A DNA stretch of 64,000 bases from Rhodospirillales bacterium (GCA_017644185.1 JAEPMA010000001.1:62001-126000); one strand, 5' to 3'; counted from the stretch's first letter, positions 25,136 through 36,935 are shown. Translations and numbers: made by a program. The notes: generated by a model from the sequence alone, not told the origin.

Positions 25136-26038
25136 ATGGCGCTCGAAGCATGCCCGGCCTGTAACAAGGCCATATCCATTAAAGCACGAAATTGTTCCAA
25201 CTGTGGCGAGCCTTTGGAGGCCAATTGGGGCAGGGAGGCCGCGCGCAGACGACAGAATGATCGGCCGACGAAATTCCAATCCCTGCTTGTCGCCGTAGTT
25301 CTGGGAACCCTGGTGCCGGGTAGTATCCTCATTGGGATATCATCCCTTACATCGGATGAACCATCCACGCCATCGTCGGTTCAAGTCTCTATCCCGCGCA
25401 AAGAACTGACGCCCGAAGAAATTCAGGCAAAGGCCAGACAGGCGACTCTTGAACGTGAACAAGCCAAGAAGCGCGAAATGAAAGCGTTAGAAAAACAAAA
25501 GCAGCAGAAACGCCAAGCCTTCATAGTTCGGCTCCGCCGCGAGATGACGACCTTCGATACTTTCGACGTCACAAAGTTCACCGGGAGCAAAATTGGATTC
25601 CTTGCCGTCAATACGGTGTTCCAAGTTTGGGCGAGTATGGTCGAGGAGGCTAAAGACTTATCTCTCTCGCAGGAAGACAGAGCTCTTGTCGAACAATTCC
25701 GTGCTGGCGCAATCAAAACGCAGACATGGGCGCTGCCGAAGATCCGTGACGCTTACGGCCCGCACATACGAAAACTTCTCTGGGAGAAGGATGTGACCGC
25801 CAAAACCTTCGGTGACGGCTATCGCACCGTCGAGTTCGCCGGTGGGGTGTTCGCCGCCAATCGCAATATCAAGGTCTTCAACGATGAGCTCTGGGAAACC
25901 TTCCGTATCCTCCGCTTCAAGCAAGTCCGATATAAGTGGTTCAAGGAGGCAACGGAATATACCTACTTCGATATCGAGGGGCCGGACGATAGCGACCTCG
26001 TTGTGTGGGGTGACGGGACGTTCCGGATCATAAAATGA
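25136..26038 (+). CDS. Zinc-ribbon membrane protein of unknown function
   Basis: 300 residues from ATG 25136, selected by the strong site AAAGGAGG. An N-terminal double zinc ribbon (CPACNKAI ... CSNCGEPL) is followed by a membrane helix at about 50-70 (LLVAVVLGTLVPGSILIG), a highly charged Lys/Glu/Gln helix at about 95-140 and a compact C-terminal domain with aromatic-rich ends (YKWFKEATEYTYFDIEG). The ribbon faces the cytoplasm if the helix crosses outwards. It follows the barrel gene closely, but no joint role is evident. Confidence 0.55.
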   Translation: MALEACPACNKAISIKARNCSNCGEPLEANWGREAARRRQNDRPTKFQSLLVAVVLGTLVPGSILIGISSLTSDEPSTPSSVQVSIPRKELTPEEIQAKARQATLEREQAKKREMKALEKQKQQKRQAFIVRLRREMTTFDTFDVTKFTGSKIGFLAVNTVFQVWASMVEEAKDLSLSQEDRALVEQFRAGAIKTQTWALPKIRDAYGPHIRKLLWEKDVTAKTFGDGYRTVEFAGGVFAANRNIKVFNDELWETFRILRFKQVRYKWFKEATEYTYFDIEGPDDSDLVVWGDGTFRIIK

Positions 26039-26144
26039 CGGTTCACATCGAATTTGCCGGCATGCAAATTCCCTGTAAATTCCCTGATACAAGTACAAAA
26101 TGTCGTATTTTCCTGATTTTTTCCAACAACATATTGCTTTTTTG

Positions 26145-26158
26145 AGCCGATATCGGCT
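26145..26158. promoter_or_regulatory. 14-base perfect palindrome upstream of the ParB-methyltransferase
   Basis: AGCCGATATCGGCT reads the same on both strands and sits 133 bases before the gene, next to an AT-rich stretch likely to contain the promoter. It could be a repressor site. The regulator is not identified. Confidence 0.4.
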
Positions 26159-26209
26159 ATATGTGGCGCGTTAGCGTTTCCTAGCCATCAAGGAGGAAGG
26201 CCAGAGACG

Positions 26210-26228
26210 CAGCAGGGTTAACCTGCTG
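26210..26228. promoter_or_regulatory. CAGCAGG/CCTGCTG inverted repeat before the ParB-methyltransferase
   Basis: A 7-5-7 inverted repeat with GTTAA in the centre, 62 bases before the start codon. It could form a hairpin in the leader RNA or bind a protein. No run of T follows, so it is not a terminator. Confidence 0.4.
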
Positions 26229-26290
26229 TTGTTCGGTACTTCCTCACCCGTTCATCAGCAGACTGTTGAAGCTGATGGAAGGGTAGAAAG

Positions 26291-27700
26291 ATGGACTTTG
26301 AAGAAAACGACGCACCGAACGCTCCGGACAAATTCCATAACCAAACCTCCTTGGTCGATGTTCCCGTCATCGCCGGTGTGGACTACGTCGATATCGGCAT
26401 CTTGAAGGGGTATCGCCGTCACGCGCGGACGCATTCGAAGAAACAGCAAAAATCCTTCGAGCGCATCTTGCGTGAAATCGGCTTCAGGATCCCCGTACTG
26501 GCCGAGATGGATGGCACGATTATCTCCGGCCATCTGCGCGTATCGATCGCAAAGAAGATCGGCTACACCAAAATCCCCGTGATCTGGGTCCGGGATCTGT
26601 CGCCGGCGCAAATCCGGGCCTTTCGTCTCGCCGACAACCGTCTGGCCGAACTGGGCGAATGGGACCAGGAAACCCTGGCCCTCGAACTGCAGGATCTGAT
26701 CGAACTCGATTACGATCTCGACTTTACCGGGTTCGAGCCCCCCGAGGTTGATGTCATTATTGACGGTGCATTGGGGGGCGGCGCGGATGCCGCAGCCAAC
26801 GACATCCCCGAGTTGGAAAAAATCGTCGTGTCCAAGCTTGGCGATAAATGGCTGTTGGACGAACACCAGGTGGTTTGTGGCGATGCGCGGGACAGCACGT
26901 CATACGACGCTTTGTTGCAGGGCCGTCTGGCTCAGTTGACGATCACCGACCTGCCCTACGGCATCCCCATCGCCGGGAACGTCAGCGGCCTCGGCAAAAT
27001 CAAGCACGACGACTTCATCATGGGCGCCGGAGAAATGTCCGAGGCTGAACTTGAGACCTTCTTCTACGAGACGGCCGCGTGCGCGGTGCGTTATGCCGAA
27101 GACGGCTCGCTGGGTTACTGGTTTATCGACTGGCGCAACCTGCACATCCTGGAGCGAGTCCTTCGTCGGCTCTATGACCGGCATCTGAACACTTGTGTCT
27201 GGGCCAAGTCGAACGGCGGTATGGGATCCATGTATCGCTCCCGGCACGAGTTGGTGCTGGTGTTCAAGAAGGGGACCGCGCCGCACATTAACAATATTCA
27301 GTTGGGCAAGTACGGGCGCAACCGCACCAACGTGTGGGAATACGATGGGTGTTCCACCGGAACCAAAGACCGCCGCGCCGATCTGGCCTTGCATCCGACC
27401 GTCAAGCCGGCCGAGATGATCGCGGATGCGATCAAGGACGCCTCGACAAGGGGTGGGCTTATCCTCGACCCGTTCCTGGGCTCAGGCACCACGATCATCG
27501 CCTGTGAAATGACAGGGCGTATCTGTGCCGGCCTGGAACTCGACCCGAAGTACGTCGATGTCATCGTTCGCCGCTGGGAAGCTTACACCGGCGGTAACGC
27601 CATTCACGCCGAATCCGGTCTCACGTTCGCTGAAATGCGGGAGTTGCGTAATGGCAAGCAGCTCCTTTTGCCGCCGCCGGCTGCGGCGGGGGAGGTGTGA
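26291..27700 (+). CDS. ParB-domain DNA methyltransferase (phage type)
   Basis: 469 residues. Residues about 25-130 are a ParB/Srx-like domain (RILREIGFRIPVLAEMDG, IISGHLRVSIAKKIG) and the rest is an amino-methyltransferase of the beta group: catalytic motif TITDLPYG at about 220 and the cofactor motif LDPFLGSGTTIIACEM near the C-terminus. Such fusions are common in alphaproteobacterial prophages next to terminase and modify adenine or cytosine amino groups. DUF5681 starts 2 bases after the stop. It may protect the element's DNA from restriction. Confidence 0.85.
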   Translation: MDFEENDAPNAPDKFHNQTSLVDVPVIAGVDYVDIGILKGYRRHARTHSKKQQKSFERILREIGFRIPVLAEMDGTIISGHLRVSIAKKIGYTKIPVIWVRDLSPAQIRAFRLADNRLAELGEWDQETLALELQDLIELDYDLDFTGFEPPEVDVIIDGALGGGADAAANDIPELEKIVVSKLGDKWLLDEHQVVCGDARDSTSYDALLQGRLAQLTITDLPYGIPIAGNVSGLGKIKHDDFIMGAGEMSEAELETFFYETAACAVRYAEDGSLGYWFIDWRNLHILERVLRRLYDRHLNTCVWAKSNGGMGSMYRSRHELVLVFKKGTAPHINNIQLGKYGRNRTNVWEYDGCSTGTKDRRADLALHPTVKPAEMIADAIKDASTRGGLILDPFLGSGTTIIACEMTGRICAGLELDPKYVDVIVRRWEAYTGGNAIHAESGLTFAEMRELRNGKQLLLPPPAAAGEV

Positions 27701-27701
27701 G

Positions 27702-28103
27702 ATGGCCAAAGCGAACTATGACATCGGCTACGGTAAGCCGCCGGAGTCCGGGAAGTTCAAACCGGGTCAAAGCGGCAATCCGAAAGGCCGCCCCAAGAGC
27801 GCCAAGAACCTCAAGACCGAGCTCGAGGAGGAGCTTCTCGAGAGGATCTCTATCAAGGAGCAAGGCAAGGTCCTGAAGGTGTCCAAACAGCGGGCCATGT
27901 TGAAAGCCCTGACCGCACGCGCCATGCAGGGCGATCCCAGGGCCGCAACGGTCATCGTCAACATGGTTAGCCGGTTCCTGGATGTCGATGTGCTGTCGGA
28001 TGAGGTCGAAGACCTGACCGAGGGGGATAAGGCGATCCTGGAGCGTTTTGAGAAGAAAGTCTTAGCCAAAGCTGGGAAGAAGGAGAAGAGCAATGGAAAA
28101 TGA
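27702..28103 (+). CDS. DUF5681 protein (small-terminase-like partner)
   Basis: 133 residues from ATG 27702, with GGAGG just upstream. The family signature FKPGQSGNPKGRPKSAKNLK is at the N-terminus, followed by a Lys/Glu-rich helix and the closing segment LTEGDKAILERFEKKVL. DUF5681 proteins usually precede large terminases and are thought to act in DNA recognition for packaging. The 3' end overlaps the terminase start by 11 bases. Confidence 0.8.
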   Translation: MAKANYDIGYGKPPESGKFKPGQSGNPKGRPKSAKNLKTELEEELLERISIKEQGKVLKVSKQRAMLKALTARAMQGDPRAATVIVNMVSRFLDVDVLSDEVEDLTEGDKAILERFEKKVLAKAGKKEKSNGK

Positions 28104-29556
28104 GCATGATGAAATCGCCACGATGGTCAGGGAGGATCTGAAAGCCTTCCTGATCAAGGTCTTTGAAATGTTGAACCCGGGACAGACGTTCAGGGACAAC
28201 TGGCACATCGATGCCATCTGTCACCAGTTGGCATTGTGCTATATCGGTAAAACCAAGCGGCTGATCATCACCTTGCCGCCCCGGCACCTGAAATCGCTCT
28301 GTTCGTCGATCGCCTTCGTTCTCTGGTTCCTGGGAAAGCGCCCCCATGCGCACATCATCTGTGCGAGTTATTCGGAAGACCTGGCTGTCAGTTTTGCCAA
28401 CGAGCGACGCAAGCTGATGCAAACGGTTTGGTACAAGAAAGTGTTCCCGAACGCCCGGATCAGCAAGACCAAGAATACGGAAACAGAGACCGTCATCACC
28501 AAAGGCGGAAGGATCGTCTCGACATCCGTCGGCGGAACCCTGACAGGGAAGGGCGGGAACCTCATCATCATCGACGACCCGATTAAAGCCGATGACGCAA
28601 TGTCTGACGTCGAACGAAAGCGGGTCAATGACTGGTTCCGTAACACGGTCTACACCCGTCTCAATGACCCGAAGAACGACATCATCGTTATCGTTATGCA
28701 ACGCGTTCACATGAATGACCTGGTCGGCGAGGTTCTGGAACTGGAGGAATGGGAGGTTCTCGACCTGCCGTCCATCGCCCAGGAAGACCAGGAAATCGAG
28801 ATCGATGAGGGTGTGTTTTACCACCGGAAGGAAGGAGATGTCCTCCACCCCGAGCACTGTGACCTGGCGGAACTGGAAAAGCGTCGGATCATTCTCGGCA
28901 GTCCGGGGTTCTCGGCGCAATACCTGCAACGCCCGGTTCCACCGGGCGGGGTCATCTTTCTGCGGAAATGGTTCCGCAGCTTTGATCCGAACCAGATTCG
29001 CCACCGGGTCGAGCGTATCTGGCAGAGCTGGGACACCGCTAGCCAGGTGAATGATTGGAACTGCTATTCCGTCTGCCTTACGTTTGGCATTATCGAAGGC
29101 CGCGTGTATTTGCTGCACGTGTATCGCGATCGCCTGGAATATCCGGCGCTCAGGGCAAAGATCATCAAGCACGCGCAAAACTGGGGTGCTGAAAGGGTGT
29201 TGATCGAGAAGGCCTCGACAGGCCTAGCCCTGCTTCAGGACATCATCGCCAAAGTGCACTTCAGCGTGATCCCGTTTCCCATTCGGGGCGATAAGATTAC
29301 GCGTGCTGAACAAGCTTCCGCCATCGTCGAAGCCGGCCGCGTCTTCCTGCCCGAAGACGCACCGTGGCTCGCGGACTTCCTGAAAGAGGTTCTGGCCTTC
29401 CCCGGTAGCAAATATGACGATCAGGTCGATGCCCTGAGCCAGTTCCTCTGGTATCTGGATCACCGCCCGCAGCCGCCAGTCGTGACCTTTCGCTCGATCG
29501 GCGACGAGCATGGGATGACGTACTATGACCGCATGGGCGGGCACTTTCCGTTCTGA
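28093..29556 (+). CDS. Phage terminase large subunit
   Basis: 487 residues. The packaging ATPase shows an atypical Walker A in LPPRHLKSLCSS, a Walker B-like LIIIDDPIK and the coupling segment after it; the C-terminal RNase H-like nuclease starts at WQSWDTASQ and has further acidic residues at ERVLIEKAS and KYDDQVDAL. It pumps and cuts phage DNA. No portal, capsid or tail gene follows, so the element cannot make its own particles. Confidence 0.88.
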   Translation: MENEHDEIATMVREDLKAFLIKVFEMLNPGQTFRDNWHIDAICHQLALCYIGKTKRLIITLPPRHLKSLCSSIAFVLWFLGKRPHAHIICASYSEDLAVSFANERRKLMQTVWYKKVFPNARISKTKNTETETVITKGGRIVSTSVGGTLTGKGGNLIIIDDPIKADDAMSDVERKRVNDWFRNTVYTRLNDPKNDIIVIVMQRVHMNDLVGEVLELEEWEVLDLPSIAQEDQEIEIDEGVFYHRKEGDVLHPEHCDLAELEKRRIILGSPGFSAQYLQRPVPPGGVIFLRKWFRSFDPNQIRHRVERIWQSWDTASQVNDWNCYSVCLTFGIIEGRVYLLHVYRDRLEYPALRAKIIKHAQNWGAERVLIEKASTGLALLQDIIAKVHFSVIPFPIRGDKITRAEQASAIVEAGRVFLPEDAPWLADFLKEVLAFPGSKYDDQVDALSQFLWYLDHRPQPPVVTFRSIGDEHGMTYYDRMGGHFPF

Positions 29557-29719
29557 TCTTCCGACTGGACTTCAGCTGCGAACAGAGCGGTACTGGTCAA
29601 GGCGGAACGGACCCTGATCTCAGCCTCCAATCACCGCCCGCCCGGCAAGGTCTCCAGCCTCGCCGGGTCGGGGTGGTGCAAGCGCCCGCATCCTGCGGGC
29701 ACCATTGAAGGAGGCAGAA

Positions 29720-29944
29720 ATGACCGCAACGATTACCCAACAGAAGGCTGCAACCAAGCCTGAAACCATCCTGAAGCTCGTCAGGCGTAAAAACGGTGCA
29801 ACCCTGAAAGCCATGCAGGACGCGACCGGATGGCAGCCGCATAGCGTCCGCGCCGCCCTCACCGGGCTGCGCAAGAAAGGCCATGACATCAAACGTGGCA
29901 AGGACGGCAAAGGCGACACCATCTATCGTGCGAAGGCCGTGTAA
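29720..29944 (+). CDS. DUF3489 protein
   Basis: 74 residues from ATG 29720, behind AAGGAGG. A winged-helix-like core (ILKLVRRKNGATLKAMQDA, then GWQPHSVRAALTGLRKKGH) suggests DNA binding, and the ending TIYRAKAV is typical. In alphaproteobacteria DUF3489, DUF2924 and a serine recombinase usually occur in this order, and here DUF2924 begins 2 bases after the stop. It probably regulates or assists the recombinase. Confidence 0.82.
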   Translation: MTATITQQKAATKPETILKLVRRKNGATLKAMQDATGWQPHSVRAALTGLRKKGHDIKRGKDGKGDTIYRAKAV

Positions 29945-29946
29945 CG

Positions 29947-30399
29947 ATGGTCCGTAACGCAATGCGGCACCGAATCGGGGAAGAGGCGGTTGCTGACGAA
30001 CTGGCGGGGCTCTCTGAGTTCCCGGACAGAATCCTCAGGGAACGATGGCAGGAGATGTTCGGGACAGCCCCGCCGTCCCGAACGAGCCATGCGCTGCTCG
30101 TCCGGGCCGTCGGCCATTGTCTGCAGGAAAAGGCAACCGGCGGGCGGGTCGCCAGCGTGCGGCGACGCCTTGAGAGAGTAACGTCAGATCTTGATGCGGG
30201 CAGAACGCCCGCCGCAGCTCCCACTACCATCAAACCCGGCACCCGGCTTCTCAGAGAATGGCAGGGCCGAATGCACGAAGTGATCATCCTTGAAGAGGGC
30301 GCGCTTTACGATGGCCGGACCTGGACATCCCTCTCGGCTGTTGCCCGTGAGATCACCGGTGCCCGCTGGTCCGGTCCCCGCTTCTTCGGCCTGAAGTGA
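29947..30399 (+). CDS. DUF2924 protein
   Basis: 150 residues. Family features are LRERWQEMFGTAPPSRTS at the N-terminus, a basic linker, and the C-terminal beta module EWQGRMHEVIILEEGALYDG, SLSAVAREITGARWSGPRFFG. The beta module resembles a small DNA-binding fold. It lies between DUF3489 and the serine recombinase in the widespread three-gene mobile module. Confidence 0.85.
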   Translation: MVRNAMRHRIGEEAVADELAGLSEFPDRILRERWQEMFGTAPPSRTSHALLVRAVGHCLQEKATGGRVASVRRRLERVTSDLDAGRTPAAAPTTIKPGTRLLREWQGRMHEVIILEEGALYDGRTWTSLSAVAREITGARWSGPRFFGLK

Positions 30400-30409
30400 C
30401 AGGTCCGTG

Positions 30410-32032
30410 ATGCCTGACAAGCCCGCCATCCGGCGCTGCGCCGTCTATACCCGAAAGTCCTCTGAGGAGGGACTGGAGCAGGACTTCAACAGCCTGCATG
30501 CGCAGCGCGAAGCCTGCGAGGCATACATCCGCAGTCAGGCGGGCGAGGGCTGGAAGCCGGTCAGAGCCGCATATGACGACGGCGGTATCTCCGGCGGCAC
30601 CATGGACCGTCCGGGTCTCACGTCACTATTGTCGGACATCCGGGCGGGCAGGATAGATACGGTCGTCGTCTATAAAGTGGACCGACTGACACGCTCGCTC
30701 GCCGACTTCGCCAAGATCGTCGAGGTGTTTGATGCCCAAGGCGTGTCGTTCGTGTCCGTTACCCAACAGTTCAACACCACCACCTCTATGGGGCGGCTGA
30801 CCCTCAACATGCTGCTCAGCTTCGCGCAGTTCGAGCGCGAAGTTACTGGCGAGCGGATCCGGGACAAGATCGCCGCATCGAAACAGAAAGGCATGTGGAT
30901 GGGCGGTGTCGTGCCGACCGGCTATGAGCCCCATGGGCGGACCCTGACGATCAACGAAGCCGAGGCCGAGACCGTCCGCAAGATATTCCAGCTTTACCTG
31001 GAGCACCGCAACGTCCGAAAGGTGAAGCGGGCCTGTGACGATCTGGGTATCGTCACCAAGGTGCGGATAAAGGAAGACGGCACATCGACGGGTGGTCGGC
31101 CCCTGAGCCGGGGCAACATCTATAAGATGCTCAGCAACCCGATCTACATCGGCCGTATTGCACACAAGGACAAGACTTATGACGGCCTGCATCAGGCGAT
31201 CATTGACCAGGAAACCTGGGACGCCGCGCAGGGGTGCCTGAACGGGAATGCGGTGGAACGACCTGACGGCACTCGATCCGGCGAGGCCAGTCCGCTCGCC
31301 GGGAAGCTGTTCGACGAAGAGGGCAGCCAGCTCTCACCCAGCCATGCCGTGAAATCAGACAGGCGCTACAGGTATTATGTGTCCAGGTCGTTGATCGACG
31401 GCACCTCCGATTCGGCTAAGGGATGGCGCATCCCGGCCCATGAGGTCGAACGCATCGTCGGCGATGCCGTCATGCGCTTCATCAGCGACAAGCCGGCACT
31501 TACCGATGTACTTAGGGCGCAGGGCATTGCGGCTGCCGACATTCCTGAAACGTTGCGCGGCGCCACGCTTCCTGGAGCCGATCCGCTAACTTTAGTGAAT
31601 CGCGTTGGACTGAGTTCTGAGGGAGTATCGATCAATATTAATGTCCCGACACAGAGCGGCATGGTAACGGTCACGCACGATGTTCGTGCGACAATCAAAC
31701 GTCGGGGCGTCGAAATGCGGTTTGTGCTCTCTAACGACAACAGTACCGGAAAACCTGATCCGGCCCTTATTAAAGTGGTGGCACGGGCGCATCGATGGTT
31801 CGACGAGATCGCGTCCGGGCGGCGGGCATCCCTGAATCAAGTCGCCGCTGCTGAGGGCGTCAGCAATCGATATATCGCGCGGCTCCTGCCACTGGCATTC
31901 CTGGCCCCCGATATCGTCGAAGCCATCCTCGACGGCACTCAGCCGGTCGACCTCACCGCCGAAACCCTCACCAGATTGCCTGATCTACCCGTCTCATGGG
32001 CCGATCAACGGGCACTTCTGGGCTTCAACTGA
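30410..32032 (+). CDS. Large serine recombinase
   Basis: 540 residues from ATG 30410. The resolvase domain (about 10-155) has RCAVYTRKSSEEG with the catalytic Ser, IDTVVVYKVDRLTRSLADF and the long linker helix; a recombinase domain (about 170-290) and a second region with VSNRYIARLLPLAFLAPDI, an HTH-like tail, follow. The zinc-ribbon beta segment seen in many relatives is not evident. It makes staggered cuts for integration or excision of the element. Nested palindromes just after the gene (32046-32135) are a possible att-like site. Confidence 0.9.
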   Translation: MPDKPAIRRCAVYTRKSSEEGLEQDFNSLHAQREACEAYIRSQAGEGWKPVRAAYDDGGISGGTMDRPGLTSLLSDIRAGRIDTVVVYKVDRLTRSLADFAKIVEVFDAQGVSFVSVTQQFNTTTSMGRLTLNMLLSFAQFEREVTGERIRDKIAASKQKGMWMGGVVPTGYEPHGRTLTINEAEAETVRKIFQLYLEHRNVRKVKRACDDLGIVTKVRIKEDGTSTGGRPLSRGNIYKMLSNPIYIGRIAHKDKTYDGLHQAIIDQETWDAAQGCLNGNAVERPDGTRSGEASPLAGKLFDEEGSQLSPSHAVKSDRRYRYYVSRSLIDGTSDSAKGWRIPAHEVERIVGDAVMRFISDKPALTDVLRAQGIAAADIPETLRGATLPGADPLTLVNRVGLSSEGVSININVPTQSGMVTVTHDVRATIKRRGVEMRFVLSNDNSTGKPDPALIKVVARAHRWFDEIASGRRASLNQVAAAEGVSNRYIARLLPLAFLAPDIVEAILDGTQPVDLTAETLTRLPDLPVSWADQRALLGFN

Positions 32033-32045
32033 GCCACCATTGCCG

Positions 32046-32135
32046 CTGAAGCGAACCGTCTCTCCGGGCCGGAGAGACGCGCGGCCGAAATCGCGCGGAA
32101 ATCTCTCCCGTCGCCTGCTCTCCGGTTCGCTTCAG
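32046..32135. repeat. Nested inverted repeats downstream of the serine recombinase
   Basis: CTGAAGCGAACCG (32046-32058) is repeated in inverted form as CGGTTCGCTTCAG (32123-32135). Inside, 32058-32078 is a perfect 10-1-10 palindrome (GTCTCTCCGG, CCGGAGAGAC) and a CGCGCGG repeat follows. It may be a recombinase site, or a terminator-like RNA structure, though no T run follows. Confidence 0.6.
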
Positions 32136-32175
32136 GAAACAGGCGCGCGCTAAAGCCCGCGGAACGCCGCGACGC

Positions 32176-32193
32176 GTACCGAGGGTTCGAATC
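32176..32193 (+). repeat. 18-base inverted copy of the tRNA-Ser T-arm region
   Basis: GTACCGAGGGTTCGAATC matches the minus-strand tRNA-Ser sequence at 32242-32259 exactly but lies in opposite orientation, 48 bases away. It could be a remnant attachment site of an earlier tRNA-targeting element. Confidence 0.6.
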
Positions 32194-32224
32194 TTGTATA
32201 AAAATTTAGTGAAAACAAAGACTT

Positions 32225-32316
<92 letters not shown>

Positions 32317-32480
32317 GCACGCGTGGGCATGGCCTTCGGCCACGCCGGGGAGCGCGGAATGTAGCCAATCAGCCCCGCCCCGGCAAGCCATCAATGTTGA
32401 AAATCCAAGGTCTTGTGCCAGTCCTGCGAGAAGCCTGAAAAATCCCCGAAAAATCCCCTGAAAAAGCCGCGTTTCCGCCA

Positions 32481-32508
32481 TTGACAACGCGCTTGGCACA
32501 GGTATATT
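32481..32508 (+). promoter_or_regulatory. Sigma-70-type promoter of rplU-rpmA
   Basis: TTGACA at 32481-32486 and TATATT at 32503-32508 are separated by 16 bases, 71 bases before rplU. This is close to the housekeeping consensus, as expected for ribosomal-protein genes. Confidence 0.7.
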
Positions 32509-32579
32509 GCCGCCCTTCCGAGCGAGGCCGTGGGCAGGGTGCCCTCTGGCCCCTTCGATATGAGATTTTAGAGGCGATC

Positions 32580-33089
32580 ATGTTCGCAGTAGTGAAAAGC
32601 GGTGGCAAGCAGTACAAAGTTGCCAAAGACGACAAGCTGGTCGTCGAAAAACTGGCCGGCGAAGTCGGTGACGTGGTCGAGGTCGGCGACGTGCTGATGC
32701 TCGGCGAGGAAGGCAAGGCGCCGACGGTGGGTAACCCCACGGTCGAGAAAGCCGCTGTGTTCGCGGAGATCCTGGACCAGTCTAAGGGTGACAAGGTCAT
32801 TATCTTCAAGAAGCAGCGCCGCCAGAACCATCGCCGCAAGAAAGGCCATCGCCAGGAACAGACTTTCCTGAAGATCGTTGAAGTCAGCCCGACCGGCACC
32901 AAGCCGAAGACCGCCGCGAAGAAGGCGGAGCCGAAGGCTGACGATAAGGCCGAAGCGAAAACCGAGACCACGGAAACCGCGAAGGCCCCGGCTAAGAAAG
33001 CCGCCGCCAAGAAGGCCCCGGCCAAGAAAGCGGCTGCAAAGAAGGCGCCGGCCAAGAAGGCCGCTGCCAAAAAGAAAACCGAGGAGTAA
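32580..33089 (+). CDS. rplU: 50S ribosomal protein L21 with Lys/Ala-rich tail
   Basis: 169 residues from ATG 32580. L21 binds 23S rRNA. The fold begins [19 protein letters not shown] and includes the conserved [17 protein letters not shown]. The usual protein is about 103 residues; here an additional tail of about 65 residues is built of repeated [17 protein letters not shown] units, probably a flexible basic arm. An upstream in-frame extension to 32481 lies over the promoter and is not used. rpmA follows 6 bases downstream. Confidence 0.97.
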   Translation: MFAVVKSGGKQYKVAKDDKLVVEKLAGEVGDVVEVGDVLMLGEEGKAPTVGNPTVEKAAVFAEILDQSKGDKVIIFKKQRRQNHRRKKGHRQEQTFLKIVEVSPTGTKPKTAAKKAEPKADDKAEAKTETTETAKAPAKKAAAKKAPAKKAAAKKAPAKKAAAKKKTEE

Positions 33090-33095
33090 GACCTA

Positions 33096-33356
33096 ATGGC
33101 ACACAAGAAAGCAGGCGGTAGCTCCCGCAACGGACGTGACTCGGCCGGCCGGCGCCTTGGCGTCAAAAAGTTCGGTGGCCAGGCCGTGATTCCCGGCAAC
33201 ATCATCATTCGCCAGCGCGGCACCAAGGTGCACCCGGGCGACGGCGTCGGCATCGGCCGCGACCACACCATTTTCGCGACCGCTGAAGGTAGCGTCGAAT
33301 TCAAGAAAACGACCGGCGGCAAGACCGTCGTTTCGGTGCTGCCGCCGGCGAGCTAA
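33096..33356 (+). CDS. rpmA: 50S ribosomal protein L27
   Basis: 86 residues, the usual size. L27 reaches into the peptidyl-transferase centre. The N-terminus [15 protein letters not shown] and the motif [18 protein letters not shown] are diagnostic. It follows rplU by 6 bases and is followed by a strong terminator at 33386-33420, so rplU-rpmA form a complete short operon separate from obgE. Confidence 0.98.
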   Translation: MAHKKAGGSSRNGRDSAGRRLGVKKFGGQAVIPGNIIIRQRGTKVHPGDGVGIGRDHTIFATAEGSVEFKKTTGGKTVVSVLPPAS

Positions 33357-33376
33357 GCCTCGCTTGCCAGCGTTGA

Positions 33377-35601
<2,225 letters not shown>

Positions 35602-35610
35602 GAGGCGATC

Positions 35611-36879
35611 ATGGACGGACAGGCGAACATCGCATCGATGATGCGGGAACTGGGCGAGAACGCGAAGGCGGCCGCCGCCAAGCTCGCCGTGGCGCCGACC
35701 GATGCCAAGAACCGCGCCCTTAATGAGATGGCCGCGAGCCTCCGCCGCCGTGCCAACCACATCCTTTCCGAGAACGCCAAAGATATTGAAGCGGGTGAAG
35801 AGAAAGGTCTCACCGGCGCCATGCTGGATCGCTTGTTGTTGAATGAGGACCGGATCGAGGGCATCGCCAAGGGCTTGGAAGCTATCGCCGAGTTAAACGA
35901 CCCCGTCGGCACCATCGACAGCGCGTGGGACCGCCCTAATGGTCTCAAGATCGAACGCGTTCGGGTGCCTTTAGGTGTGATCGGGGTGATCTACGAAAGC
36001 CGCCCCAACGTCACCGCCGATGCGGGCGGGTTGTGCCTTAAAGCGGGCAACGCCGCGATATTAAGGGGTGGGTCGGAGAGCTATCATTCCAGCCGCGCGA
36101 TTATGGAAAGTCTGACCGAGGGATTGAAGGCCGCCGGTCTGCCGGAAAACGCGATCCAGTTGGTGCCGACGACGGACCGCGCCGCGGTTGGCGAGATGCT
36201 GCGTATGACCGATTATATCGACGTCATCGTGCCGCGCGGCGGTAAGTCGTTGATCCAGCGGGTTTCGGACGAAAGCAAGGTGCCGTTGTTCAAGCATCTG
36301 GAAGGCGTCTGCCACACGTACGTTCATGCTGCCGCCGATCCCGCGATGGCGAAAGACGTTGTTGTGAACGCCAAGATGCGGCGGACCGGGATTTGCGGGG
36401 CGACGGAAAACCTTCTGATCGACCGCGATGCTGCATCAAAGATGCTTAAATCCATCGTCGATGGCTTGGTGGAAAAGGGCTGCGAGGTCCGGGGCGATGC
36501 CGAAAGCCGCCAACTCGACCCCCGCATCGGGGAAGCCGCTGATGAAGATTGGGAAACCGAATATCTCGACAGCATTATCTCGGTCAAGCAGGTCGCGGGC
36601 GTCGACGATGCCGTCGACTTTATCCGTAAGCACGGCTCCGATCACACCGACGCCATCGTCACGGGGGATGCGGAGGTCGCGGAAACCTTCATGAATACCG
36701 TCGACAGCGCCATCGTCATGTGGAACGCATCGACGCAGTTCGCCGATGGGGGCGAATTCGGCATGGGTGCCGAGATCGGCATCTCGACCGGCAAACTGCA
36801 CGCGCGCGGCCCAGTCGGGGTCGAGCAACTCACGTCCATGAAATACAAGGTGCGCGGCACCGGGCAGACCAGGCCCTGA
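35611..36879 (+). CDS. proA: Gamma-glutamyl phosphate reductase
   Basis: 422 residues. Reduces glutamyl-5-phosphate to the semialdehyde with NADPH. The aldehyde-dehydrogenase fold shows [31 protein letters not shown], the catalytic cysteine in [13 protein letters not shown] and [20 protein letters not shown]. Nine bases separate it from proB, so both are made from one transcript. Confidence 0.97.
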   Translation: MDGQANIASMMRELGENAKAAAAKLAVAPTDAKNRALNEMAASLRRRANHILSENAKDIEAGEEKGLTGAMLDRLLLNEDRIEGIAKGLEAIAELNDPVGTIDSAWDRPNGLKIERVRVPLGVIGVIYESRPNVTADAGGLCLKAGNAAILRGGSESYHSSRAIMESLTEGLKAAGLPENAIQLVPTTDRAAVGEMLRMTDYIDVIVPRGGKSLIQRVSDESKVPLFKHLEGVCHTYVHAAADPAMAKDVVVNAKMRRTGICGATENLLIDRDAASKMLKSIVDGLVEKGCEVRGDAESRQLDPRIGEAADEDWETEYLDSIISVKQVAGVDDAVDFIRKHGSDHTDAIVTGDAEVAETFMNTVDSAIVMWNASTQFADGGEFGMGAEIGISTGKLHARGPVGVEQLTSMKYKVRGTGQTRP

Positions 36880-36935
36880 CGCCGCCGCGTCTGCACCCTA
36901 TATATAATGAGAAACGTCAGAACGAGGAGAACACC

